Shown piece after piece: positions 17,248-26,925 of a DNA stretch of 64,000 nucleotides. The DNA is from Mesorhizobium sp. INR15 (GTDB lineage Bacteria; Pseudomonadota; Alphaproteobacteria; Rhizobiales; Rhizobiaceae), in NCBI RefSeq assembly GCF_015500075.1, contig NZ_CP045496.1, forward strand, positions 6,396,001-6,460,000, read 5' to 3'. The position numbers and the translations under genes were made by a program. The notes beneath the pieces are model-generated. The model was not told where the DNA came from, made no database searches, and was given only the letters and a program-made list of their open reading frames with translations. Numbering within the stretch: the stretch's first letter is position 1; each line of letters opens with the position of its first letter.

Positions 17248-17453
17248 AAGGCGGGTCAAATCTCGGTGGAAATGCCGGGTCAGTTCTCAGTGAAAATCAA
17301 CAGTCTCGCGATGTAGCGGTCTCCCGCTACCAACCCCCGACTGTCAGAGAGCCTTTGCTATTTGCACTCCGTAGCCGCCGATTGCAGTGCGAGCCGAACG
17401 CAGGCCTTCACTGCACTGGGATAGTCTGCCTACGCATAGGGCATGCTACACTT

Positions 17454-17711
17454 ATGGCCCTGCAGAAAGGCGAAGCCGTGAGGCGATATTCGCCCATGCT
17501 TCAGCCAATCACCGTGCAACGGATTGAGCGAGCGCTCGATCGCGTAGCCGAGATCATCGTTGCACGAGGCGAGCAGGGTCAGGCATGGCTTCCGCTATAC
17601 GACTATCTCGAGCGTGCGCTGCAGGATCGCCACGCAAAACAGGATCGCCTTGTGGCGGTGCGGGAGCGCGTTAGACGATCGCGGGATCAAACGACAGGAC
17701 GATCTTCATGA
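17454..17711 (+). CDS. Small conserved hypothetical protein
   Basis: An 85-aa frame from ATG 17454 (GTG 17479 and ATG 17496 are alternatives). The main part is helical: ITVQRIERALDRVAEIIVAR, then WLPLYDYLERALQDRHAKQD. It ends with a basic tail. Similar short proteins occur beside integrases and other island genes in Mesorhizobium as far as I recall, with no known function. Its 3' end overlaps the convergent integrase pseudogene by 41 bp. Confidence 0.5.
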   Translation: MALQKGEAVRRYSPMLQPITVQRIERALDRVAEIIVARGEQGQAWLPLYDYLERALQDRHAKQDRLVAVRERVRRSRDQTTGRSS

Positions 17712-19031
17712 GTTCTTCTTGCCACATCTTCATGTCACCGCCCTCGCCATATTTCGGCCGATCAATCGTATGGCCCATCAGCATGCGCCGCAGTTCCTCA
17801 TCCAACCGCGCGTTCTTCATGCGGTCTTCGAAGGAGTGCCGCAGCGAATAAACCGTGTGCTTGTCGGTTGGGAATAATTTGTGATTCTCAAAGTGCTTGT
17901 TGAGCAGCGCTGACAAGGACGCCTCACGATCCTTGTAGCGCAGAAAGCCCTTCGGATGTTTCTTGAACACCTCAAGCGCGACACCGACCAGAGGTATTTT
18001 GCGCACGGATGAAACCGACTTGATTTCGCGAGGATCATCAGGATCGTCACGTGGCTCGACCGAAATGTGCGGCACTTCATGATCGAGGTGGATGACACCT
18101 GAGTGGAGGTTCGCGAGCTCGCTTGGCCTGGCGCCCGTTTCAGCAAAGGCAAGAACGATCCCGCGCGCCTCGTCATTTAGAGTCGCCAGCGCGCCAAGTG
18201 CAAATATCTTGTCGCGAATCCACTCGGTTGAAAATGGAGGCCGCGTGCGCTTCGACTTGTCGCTGAATGACAGATCTGCGAAGGGGTTCTTTTGCTCGGG
18301 AAAGCCTAGATGGCGGTAGTAATCGGCGTATAGGGTCCGCAAGTTTCCCATATTTCGGTTGCCAGTCGACGCGGAGCGATCTGCCCTTCCCTTCTGGGGT
18401 GCGATTCGGTCGAGCCAATATTTGTGCACCGATCGGGCATCATCGCGGGTGATTTGCCCCATTTGCTTGTCGCCGACCAAGGCGATAAAGGCATCGACGC
18501 TCATTTGGCGTTTTGCCTTCCATCGTTTTCTCTGGTCTGGGCTTTTTGTGCGGATTTCGTCGCGAGCGATCTCGTTGAAGTAGTGCCGCAGCGCCTCCGA
18601 AATCTTGTCGTTAGGAGGAGATATGGTACCAGTCACCGCATCGACGACGGGAGAGGTGCCAGGCTTTCCATTCGTAGCCTCTACTCGGTGGAGGATGGTG
18701 TCGAGCGGCTCGGCAACGAGATTTCGGCGAGCGGCCGATAAACGAACCCCAGCGCTTCGGCGCGTTTGAGCGCTCCCTGGTATCGGATGCGTGCGGCCTG
18801 AGGGTTATCCCCCAGCACAAGCGAGGCCCAAAGAGCATTGTCGGCAGCCTCATGGAGATCGCGGGCGGTGCACGCCTTTGATCTATCGGACGTGTCCAAT
18901 GCGCGGCGCACGAATTCGCCGCGGTCGTCAAGATCTTTCAGCTCTTTTGGAATGCGCCGATAGTAGTGGAAACGATCTCCCCTTCGTTGCAGAAACCGAT
19001 GTGGGTCGTGCTCTTCGCGTCGTCGTCCCAT
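17671..19031 (-). pseudogene. Tyrosine integrase at tRNA-His, frameshifted
   Basis: The N-terminal part starts at ATG 19031 (MGRRREEHDPHRFLQRRGDR, FHYYRRIPKEL) and ends ...FVYRPLAEIS. At about 18722 one base is lacking. The frame that continues the protein is VAEPLDTILHRVEATNG and leads into the catalytic domain read to 17671: Arg in AFAETGARPSELANLHSG, SLRHSFEDRM and MGHTIDRPKYGEGG with the Tyr nucleophile. Full length would be about 450 aa. The position, 130 bp from the 3' end of tRNA-His, is that of an island integrase. The frameshift should leave the island without its own integrase. Confidence 0.82.
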
Positions 19032-19162
19032 TGCCGCCATCATACCATTTGTATCACAATACGTAACACAATAAGTATCACAAAAGGCCAAACTGGGGCA
19101 ATATCCCCGTCGCAATAAAGGAATTTACCCAGCAAAATCAATGACTTATGCGAGGAGATCAG

Positions 19163-19239
19163 TGGTACCGTTGGCTGGGATCGAACCAGCGACCTCCGGA
19201 TCCACAATCCGGCGCTCTAACCATCTGAGCTACAACGGC
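19163..19239 (-). tRNA. tRNA-His (GTG)
   Basis: A 77-nt cloverleaf on the minus strand. Acceptor stem GCCGTTG / CAACGGT with a G1-U72 wobble, D-arm GCTC/GAGC, anticodon stem CCGGA/TCCGG with loop TTGTGGA (anticodon GTG, His), T-arm GCTGG-TTCGATC-CCAGC, discriminator A73 and encoded CCA. The lack of a G-1:C73 pair is the known peculiarity of tRNA-His in most Alphaproteobacteria. The integrase pseudogene lies directly downstream of its 3' end, so it is the likely insertion target of the island to the left. Confidence 0.97.
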
Positions 19240-19435
19240 ACGTTTGCCTGGCGGGATCGGATTGATCCGCTCCGTCGTTCGGCGATGCGTCCATACGGGC
19301 TAATGGATTTTAATTCAAGACTTTTGGCGGTGGATACCCCGAAATCGAAAATCGTTCCCGAATGGGTGCTCCCGGGAAAATCCGCACCGCTACGGCAAGG
19401 CCACATTCCTGCGCGGCAATCGGGTTTCGCGAGGC

Positions 19436-19555
19436 AAAGAAAAAGGCCGGCGGGAGGAGGTGCCGGCCTTTTCCTGTTACGAGCCAGCGGGAGGAGGTGC
19501 TGGCTGGTCACCCCGGGAGCAGAGGGAGGAGGTTCCACCCACCGGGTATTCCTTA
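19436..19555 (-). ncRNA. Anti-Shine-Dalgarno sRNA (cuckoo/alpha-r14 type)
   Basis: On the minus strand the 10-mer ACCTCCTCCC occurs three times: complement at 19524-19533, 19489-19498 and 19452-19461. The second copy is exactly the loop of a 7-bp hairpin (AGCCAGC / GCTGGCT). The third is exactly the loop of an 11-bp hairpin (AAAAGGCCGGC / GCCGGCCTTTT) that ends in a T-rich tail, a Rho-independent terminator. The first lies in the larger loop of an ACCCGG/CCGGGGT stem. Loops of CCUCCUCCC define the cuckoo family of rhizobial sRNAs, which includes S. meliloti MmgR (alpha-r14), a regulator of PHB and phasins. Here the gene lies 75 bp downstream of a phasin gene. The 5' end is inferred. Confidence 0.78.
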
Positions 19556-19630
19556 GCTGCTAGTATCCTACGCTTGATCATTTCCGGGAAAATGCGACGC
19601 TTTGTTGCATCTCCGGGTCATGCGCGGATA

Positions 19631-20089
19631 TCAGGCAACCTTGATTTCCTTCATCGCCTTCTCGAAGGCGGTCTTGATCGGCTTGGAGACGTCTTCAGCC
19701 GCCTTGGAGGCAACGGTCTGGAAGTCCTTGACCTGCTCGACGCTCGCTTCGACGCGCTTGCGCAGGAACGCGGTCTGCAGTTCGACGACTTCCGACAGCG
19801 ACTTCGCGCCGATCAGGGCTTCGAGATGCGAGAAGCCGGCTTCGGCGTTGGCACGCAGGGCTGAAATGGTCTTGAGCGACAGGTCGCTGGAGACGGTCTT
19901 GGCGGTCTCGTAGGTCGACTCGAGAGCCTTCTGGGTTTCTTCGGCGCCGGTCTTCATCTTGGCATAGGCCTCTTTCGACTGCTCAACGCCCTTTTCGGCG
20001 AAAGCGCGGATCTGGTCGGTGGCCTTGGAAGCGTCAAAGCTTGGGAATTCAACGTTTTCGATCGTGTCGGCGGTCTTGGTCCTGGACAT
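19631..20089 (-). CDS. phaP: Phasin family protein
   Basis: A 152-aa amphipathic helical protein with the phasin pattern: RAFAEKGVEQSKEAYAKMK, TQKALESTYETAKTVSSDLS, EAGFSHLEALIGAKSLSEVV and LQTAFLRKRVEASVEQVKDF. Phasins coat polyhydroxybutyrate granules. GGATGG precedes ATG 20089. Two TGCA-type repeats upstream (20170-20197) are candidate sites for the granule repressor PhaR. The anti-SD sRNA gene follows it. No terminator other than that of the sRNA is seen, so the sRNA might also be processed from the phaP 3' end. Confidence 0.9.
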   Translation of the reverse strand: MSRTKTADTIENVEFPSFDASKATDQIRAFAEKGVEQSKEAYAKMKTGAEETQKALESTYETAKTVSSDLSLKTISALRANAEAGFSHLEALIGAKSLSEVVELQTAFLRKRVEASVEQVKDFQTVASKAAEDVSKPIKTAFEKAMKEIKVA

Positions 20090-20169
20090 TTTCCATCCTT
20101 TTCAGCGTCAGCGGCTTTGACAGAAAGCCGTCTCGTTCATGTATGATGGCAATATAAAGGCAATTTTTG

Positions 20170-20197
20170 TGCATTGCAATATCTTTGTTGCACTGCA
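20170..20197 (-). promoter_or_regulatory. Twin TGCA-N-TGCA repeats upstream of phaP (candidate PhaR operator)
   Basis: TGCATTGCA at 20170-20178 and TGCACTGCA at 20189-20197 are two 9-bp palindromes spaced 19 bp, 80-110 bp upstream of the phasin start. PhaR/AniA regulators of PHB genes bind TGC/GCA-rich palindromes in related bacteria. The assignment is by motif likeness only. Confidence 0.45.
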
Positions 20198-20286
20198 CCA
20201 TAAATTTCTTTCGGGCCGTTAACCAAGAGCCCAGAAACCGGCCTCTGCACGTTATGGCTTGTGGACCTTCGCGCCGCCGGCTTTTA

Positions 20287-20301
20287 TTAACAAAGCGTTA
20301 A
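20287..20301 (+). promoter_or_regulatory. CtrA binding box upstream of the PAS kinase
   Basis: TTAA-CAAAGCG-TTAA is a perfect TTAA-N7-TTAA CtrA consensus, 37 bp before ATG 20339. A TTAACC half-site lies at about 20219. CtrA is the cell-cycle master regulator of Alphaproteobacteria. A site this close to the start would either repress or recruit polymerase at the kinase promoter. Confidence 0.65.
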
Positions 20302-20338
20302 CTGCTATTTTGCCCGCTCCGTGGGGTCCGCCAAGCGC

Positions 20339-23300
20339 ATGCCGTCCGAAAATTATTCCTTCCTTGACGTCGCCGTGCTCGACACGGTCCGCGAGCGGTT
20401 TGCCCAGGGTGACGCGATAGCGATCCTGTCGGGGGATCTGGAGCAGGTCATCTGGGCAAACGGGCCGGGTGCCAAGGTGTTCGGCTATGCCAACATCGAG
20501 GCCATCATCGGCGCCTCGGCGCAGCTGCCGCTGATCGCAAGGCGACAGATCATGGCGACCAGCGGGTTTCCAGAAATCGGCCGCGACCGTTCGATCATGG
20601 TGCGGCTGGCGACCGGCATGACAAGCCGCGCGGTCGGCTTCCTGGCCAGCGCGGTAGCCATGCCCGATGGCGAAAAGGCAATCATGCTGGCGGTGCCGGC
20701 AGCGCAGACCGGCTCACGCAGCGGCGGCGAAATCGCCGCCCGCGCCATCAGCGGCTTTACCGAGGACGGTCATTTCATCGCCTTTGTCGACGCCAAGGGC
20801 AATATCGAAGCCGCGTCGGAAGGATTTTCGGCACTGGCCATCAAGCCTGAGACGCTGGCGGCGCTCGTCGCTGACGTCGCGAGCGGCAGCGAACGCATCG
20901 TCAAGCGCCTCGTCCCCGGCGGCGCTGCCTCCTATCCCGCTGGCTTCGCCCGATTGACCGAGCAACGGCATCTGCTGGTGGTGATCGACGAAGACCAGCT
21001 TGAGGACAAGGCTTCGGTCGAAGAACCGCTGACGGACGTGCAGGCCGGAACAATGGCACCTGCTGCCGCTGCGATCGCTGCCGATCCATCAGCGACGGCG
21101 GCCGATGCTGTCGCGACATCTGAGTTGAACCAGAACAACGAGCCGGCCGCTACAGCCTCGACGACGGACGCCGTCCAGGAAGAGGCGGCCGCACCAGTTG
21201 CGGTCGAAGATATCTCCACGCCGGCTCCGCAGGGGAGCGACGATGACGCCGGACAGGTCGCTGCCGATCACGACCAACCCGCGAACGACAGTACGCCAAC
21301 GCAGCATGACCATTGGTACTTCCATGCCGGCGAGGAAGAGCCGGCGCAGACGGACCAACCAGCCGCGGCGGCCGGGCCTGTTGAAACACCTCCCCCCATT
21401 CTGGAAGCGACACCGGAAGGTCCGGCACAGGCTCACGCCGGGCTCGCCTCCCCTGCCGAACGGCCGGCCATGCGCAAGATCGACCGCACGGCGGCACCGG
21501 TGCGTTTCGTCTGGCGCACCGATGCCGAGGGCAAGTTCAGCGCCCTATCCCCGGAATTCGCTGACATTGTCGGCAAGACCGCCGCCGATGTCATTGGCCG
21601 GCGCTTCAAGGATGTCGCGGCTACTTTCGGCCTCGATACCTCAGGCGAAATCGCTGGCCTCTTGGAACGGCGCGACACCTGGTCCGGCCGCTCCGTGCTG
21701 TGGCCGGTCGTTGGCACCGATCTGAAGATCCCTGTCGACCTGGCAGCGCTTCCTGTTTATGGCCGCAGCCGCGCCTTTGAAGGTTTCCGAGGCTTTGGCG
21801 TTGCCCGTACCGGCGACGCGGTGGTCGACCCGGAAGCCATCGGCATGGCACTGGTGCCGAATGGCGAGGCGCCGCCGGTGCCGGAAGCCGTCGAGCCTGC
21901 GCCTGAAGAGCCCAAGACGCCGGACCCGTTCAAGGGCGAGGTGCCGGCCCTGACCATCGTGCCAAAACCGGAGCGGCGCTTTGCCGACAAGGTGATCAGG
22001 CTGGCGGAGCATCGTCAGCCGGCCAACGACAAAGGCCTGTCGACGCTGGAGCGCAGCGCGTTCCGCGAGATTGGCGAACGGCTGAAGAAAGACAGTGGCG
22101 CAACCGAACCAGAGGCCGCGAAACCCAACCTCGATAAACCGCCGGCGCCGGCGGCGGAAACAACAATAGTGCCGACGGCGGAGACCAAAGCTCCGGGCGA
22201 GACCATAGGTGAGGTTCCGTCAGCGACCTATGCGTCGCCGACCGAAGAGCCAACGCATGCCGATGGGGTTACGGCGGCAAATCTGGAGAATGAGACGGCG
22301 GAACGTGACGCCGCGTCGGAGATCGACGCGGGTGATCAGGCGGATCTGGCGCGGCTTGACGGCGCGCGGCCAGACGAAGCCGCTCACGAGGCGCTGAACA
22401 CGACGGATACGCCACCTCGGGAAGAGCCAACTGCTGGCGAGACGACGGCGGCAGGATCGGTGCATGAGACGCTGGAAAATGAGGACGTTGCGTCCGACGC
22501 CGATGACGAGGCGGATCTGGCGCGGCTTGATGGCGCACGGCCCGATGAGATGGCTCATGATGAGCCCGCAGAGGCTCTGCCCCATGCGACGGGCTCGCTG
22601 CTCGACTATGCCGGCCCGGGGGACAACGTTGACCCTGTCGCTGACAACAGCGAGGCGGCCCGGGTTTCCGAACCGGTGCCCTCCGCAGATCAGGACATTA
22701 CCGGCCCGGTGGCTGTGAACGAAGAGCGCGTTGCCACCGGGGCGGCGGATGGTGCCGTGGTCGACGATGACAGCATTACCGCCGCCGATTTCCGCGACGC
22801 CGAGGACAGCGAGGACTGGGCGCAGCCTGAAGACGAAACCGTGGCTACCTCCCACGACCAGATCGCAGTGCCCGCGGAGGAGCATGTCAGCGCCAGCACG
22901 GTGGCGACACCGGTCGAGCGGCCACGCCTGTTCGTGCCGCCGCTCAAGACCGAAGGATTTGTTCCGTCGGCCTTCTCGTCGGGGCAAGAAAACAAGGCAC
23001 CGGACACGTCGCTTCTGGGCAAGCTGCCCGTGCCGTTGCTCATCCATTCCGGCGACCATTTGCACTATGCGAACGAGGAGTTCCTCAGCCTGACAGGCTA
23101 CGCCACGACAGATGACCTGGAAGATGCCGGCGGCCTCGGCGCGCTTTTTGCCGACCCTTACGCTGATGACAGCGCCTCTGATGGGTCCGACCGCGCCTTG
23201 CGGCTGAAGACACGTGACGGGCAGGAATTCCCGATCGAGGCCATTCTGCGCTCGGTTCCGTGGCGCGACGGCAAGGCATTGATGCTGGTCGTGCGGCGCT

Positions 23301-24487
23301 CCGGCGACGACGATGCCGCCGCCGTGCATGTTGTCGCCGACGAGCCAACGCAGCCCGACATTCCGGAGCTCAAGGCGCGTATCGCCGAAATGCGCACCAT
23401 CATCGACACCGCCACCGACGGCGTCGTGCTGATCGGCCGCGACGGCACGATCCGCTCGATCAGCCGCCCGGCGGAAGCGCTGTTCGGTTTCGACAGCGAC
23501 GACGTGATCGGCAAGCCGTTCGCCTCGCTGTTTGCGATCGAAAGCCAGCGCGCGGCGCGAGACTACCTCGAAGGACTATCCGAACCCGGCGTGGCGAGCG
23601 TGCTGAACGATGGCCGCGAGGTGATCGGGCGCGAGGCGCAAGGACGCTTCATCCCGCTGTTCATGACCATCGGCCGGCTGCCCAGCGACAGCGGGTTCTG
23701 TGCGGTGGTGCGCGACATCACCCAGTGGAAGCGGGCTGAAGAAGACCTGACCCAGGCACGCGCGGTGGCCGAGCGCGCTTCTTCGCAGAAGACCGATTTC
23801 CTCGCCCGCATCAGCCACGAGATCCGCACACCGCTCAACGCCATCATCGGATTTTCCGAACTGATGGTGGACGAGAAGTTCGGCCCGGTGGCCAATGACC
23901 GCTATCGCGACTATCTGCGCGACATCAACAGGTCGGGCAATCATGTGCTCGACCTGGTCAATGACCTGCTCGACATCTCGAAGATCGAGGCCGGCCAGCA
24001 GGAAATGGCTTATGAAGCGGTGTCTCTCAACGACACGCTGGCCGAAACAGTGGCGATGATGCAGCCGCAGGCCAACCGCGAACGCGTCATCATCCGCTCC
24101 AGCTTCGCCTCACGGCTGCCGGAAGTGGTGGCCGATCTGCGCAGCGTGCGCCAGATAGCGCTCAATATCCTGTCGAATGCCATCCGCTACACGCAAGCCG
24201 GCGGTCAAGTGATCGTCTCGACCGCTTACGAAACGTCAGGCGACGTCGTCATGCGCGTGCGCGATACCGGCATCGGCATGAGCCCGGCGGAAATCGAGCA
24301 GGCGCTGAAGCCGTTCAAGCAGATCAACGCGCTGAAGCGCGGACGCGGCGACGGCACGGGTCTCGGCCTGCCCTTGACCAAGGCGATGGTGGAAGCCAAC
24401 CGCGCGCGGTTCACCATCAACTCGACGCCAGGCGAAGGAACGCTGGTCGAAGTCGCGTTCCCATCGACCCGCGTGCTTGCCGACTAA
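20339..24487 (+). CDS. Large multi-PAS sensor histidine kinase (DivJ/PleC/PdhS-like)
   Basis: A 1382-aa kinase from ATG 20339. An N-terminal PAS-like part (SGDLEQVIWANGPGAKVFGY) is followed by a long low-complexity acidic linker with two copies of ADLARLDGARPDE. PAS-like modules lie at about 390-480 (FVWRTDAEGKFSALSPEFAD), 890-990 (LIHSGDHLHYANEEFLSLTG) and 1015-1130 (ATDGVVLIGRDGTIRSISRP). HisKA follows with the phospho-acceptor His in ARISHEIRTPLNAIIGFSE (about 1160), then HATPase boxes VRQIALNILSNAIRYT, RVRDTGIGM and GDGTGLGLPL. There is no membrane segment and no receiver. The H-box style resembles the DivJ/PleC/PdhS kinases that act on DivK, and the CtrA box upstream supports a cell-cycle link. 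The exact orthologue is unsure. Confidence 0.85.
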   Translation: MPSENYSFLDVAVLDTVRERFAQGDAIAILSGDLEQVIWANGPGAKVFGYANIEAIIGASAQLPLIARRQIMATSGFPEIGRDRSIMVRLATGMTSRAVGFLASAVAMPDGEKAIMLAVPAAQTGSRSGGEIAARAISGFTEDGHFIAFVDAKGNIEAASEGFSALAIKPETLAALVADVASGSERIVKRLVPGGAASYPAGFARLTEQRHLLVVIDEDQLEDKASVEEPLTDVQAGTMAPAAAAIAADPSATAADAVATSELNQNNEPAATASTTDAVQEEAAAPVAVEDISTPAPQGSDDDAGQVAADHDQPANDSTPTQHDHWYFHAGEEEPAQTDQPAAAAGPVETPPPILEATPEGPAQAHAGLASPAERPAMRKIDRTAAPVRFVWRTDAEGKFSALSPEFADIVGKTAADVIGRRFKDVAATFGLDTSGEIAGLLERRDTWSGRSVLWPVVGTDLKIPVDLAALPVYGRSRAFEGFRGFGVARTGDAVVDPEAIGMALVPNGEAPPVPEAVEPAPEEPKTPDPFKGEVPALTIVPKPERRFADKVIRLAEHRQPANDKGLSTLERSAFREIGERLKKDSGATEPEAAKPNLDKPPAPAAETTIVPTAETKAPGETIGEVPSATYASPTEEPTHADGVTAANLENETAERDAASEIDAGDQADLARLDGARPDEAAHEALNTTDTPPREEPTAGETTAAGSVHETLENEDVASDADDEADLARLDGARPDEMAHDEPAEALPHATGSLLDYAGPGDNVDPVADNSEAARVSEPVPSADQDITGPVAVNEERVATGAADGAVVDDDSITAADFRDAEDSEDWAQPEDETVATSHDQIAVPAEEHVSASTVATPVERPRLFVPPLKTEGFVPSAFSSGQENKAPDTSLLGKLPVPLLIHSGDHLHYANEEFLSLTGYATTDDLEDAGGLGALFADPYADDSASDGSDRALRLKTRDGQEFPIEAILRSVPWRDGKALMLVVRRSGDDDAAAVHVVADEPTQPDIPELKARIAEMRTIIDTATDGVVLIGRDGTIRSISRPAEALFGFDSDDVIGKPFASLFAIESQRAARDYLEGLSEPGVASVLNDGREVIGREAQGRFIPLFMTIGRLPSDSGFCAVVRDITQWKRAEEDLTQARAVAERASSQKTDFLARISHEIRTPLNAIIGFSELMVDEKFGPVANDRYRDYLRDINRSGNHVLDLVNDLLDISKIEAGQQEMAYEAVSLNDTLAETVAMMQPQANRERVIIRSSFASRLPEVVADLRSVRQIALNILSNAIRYTQAGGQVIVSTAYETSGDVVMRVRDTGIGMSPAEIEQALKPFKQINALKRGRGDGTGLGLPLTKAMVEANRARFTINSTPGEGTLVEVAFPSTRVLAD

Positions 24488-24518
24488 GCTTTTGCGACGC
24501 TGAGTTTGGGCATGGCCT

Positions 24519-24549
24519 GAAAAAGAAAAGGCGCCCAAAAGGACGCCTT
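24519..24549 (-). terminator. Terminator-like hairpin between convergent genes
   Basis: AAGGCG-TCC-TTTT-GGG-CGCCTT on the minus strand, followed by a T-rich run (TTCTTTTT). It serves the acetoacetyl-CoA synthetase transcript, although it lies 210 nt past that stop codon. The + strand lacks a T run. Confidence 0.6.
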
Positions 24550-24759
24550 AAGTGATGGGATTGCTGTCACAACGAGGCTTGAGCGAATGTCGGATCCTCT
24601 GGGGCAAGGAGGACGGGATTTCTCCCTCAAGTTACATGCGACTATCGGCGTCGGCCCTTAACAAATCCTTACCGGCACGGCGGAAAGTTTACCAATGTGT
24701 ACCACTGATGAAATCTAGGTAAATTTAAGCGACAGATTTCATTAACCATGCCGAGGCCC

Positions 24760-26727
<1,968 letters not shown>

Positions 26728-26925
26728 CGTTCCTCCACAGGCTGCATCGCTTATGCATATTGCGCCGCAACAGAGCAAGATTTTGTTCAGTCCGAGGGTC
26801 CGACTGTGCGCAAATGCCATCGCCGGGCCATAAAGACTTGAAATGCCTCAGCCCTAAGTCGTAGTGACGACTGAGGATTACACCCGTCGGGCGATCTTTG
26901 TGGGAATGGAAGCATACGGGGCAAT

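Larger units (their letters stand above)
14805..17302 (+). mobile_element. IS21-family insertion sequence with defective istA
   Basis: A 2498-bp element. Its ends are inverted repeats: left TGTTGATTGCCACTGAGAAC, right (reverse complement) TGTTGATTTTCACTGAGAAC, and each is followed by a second copy of the motif CCACCGAGA-TTGACCC type, the multiple terminal repeats of IS21. It encodes IstA (frameshifted) and IstB. The flanks (ACAACCC on the left, GTCTCGC on the right) share no 4-8 bp duplication, so one side has probably been deleted or recombined after insertion. Confidence 0.85.

Noticed and set aside
22220..23329. 369-codon minus-strand ORF
   Set aside because: Antisense of the PAS kinase linker; composition is typical of a shadow of a GC-rich gene.
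24658..24672. TTAA-N7-TTAC, near-match to a CtrA box
   Set aside because: It lies between two convergent genes, where no promoter is expected, and one arm is imperfect.
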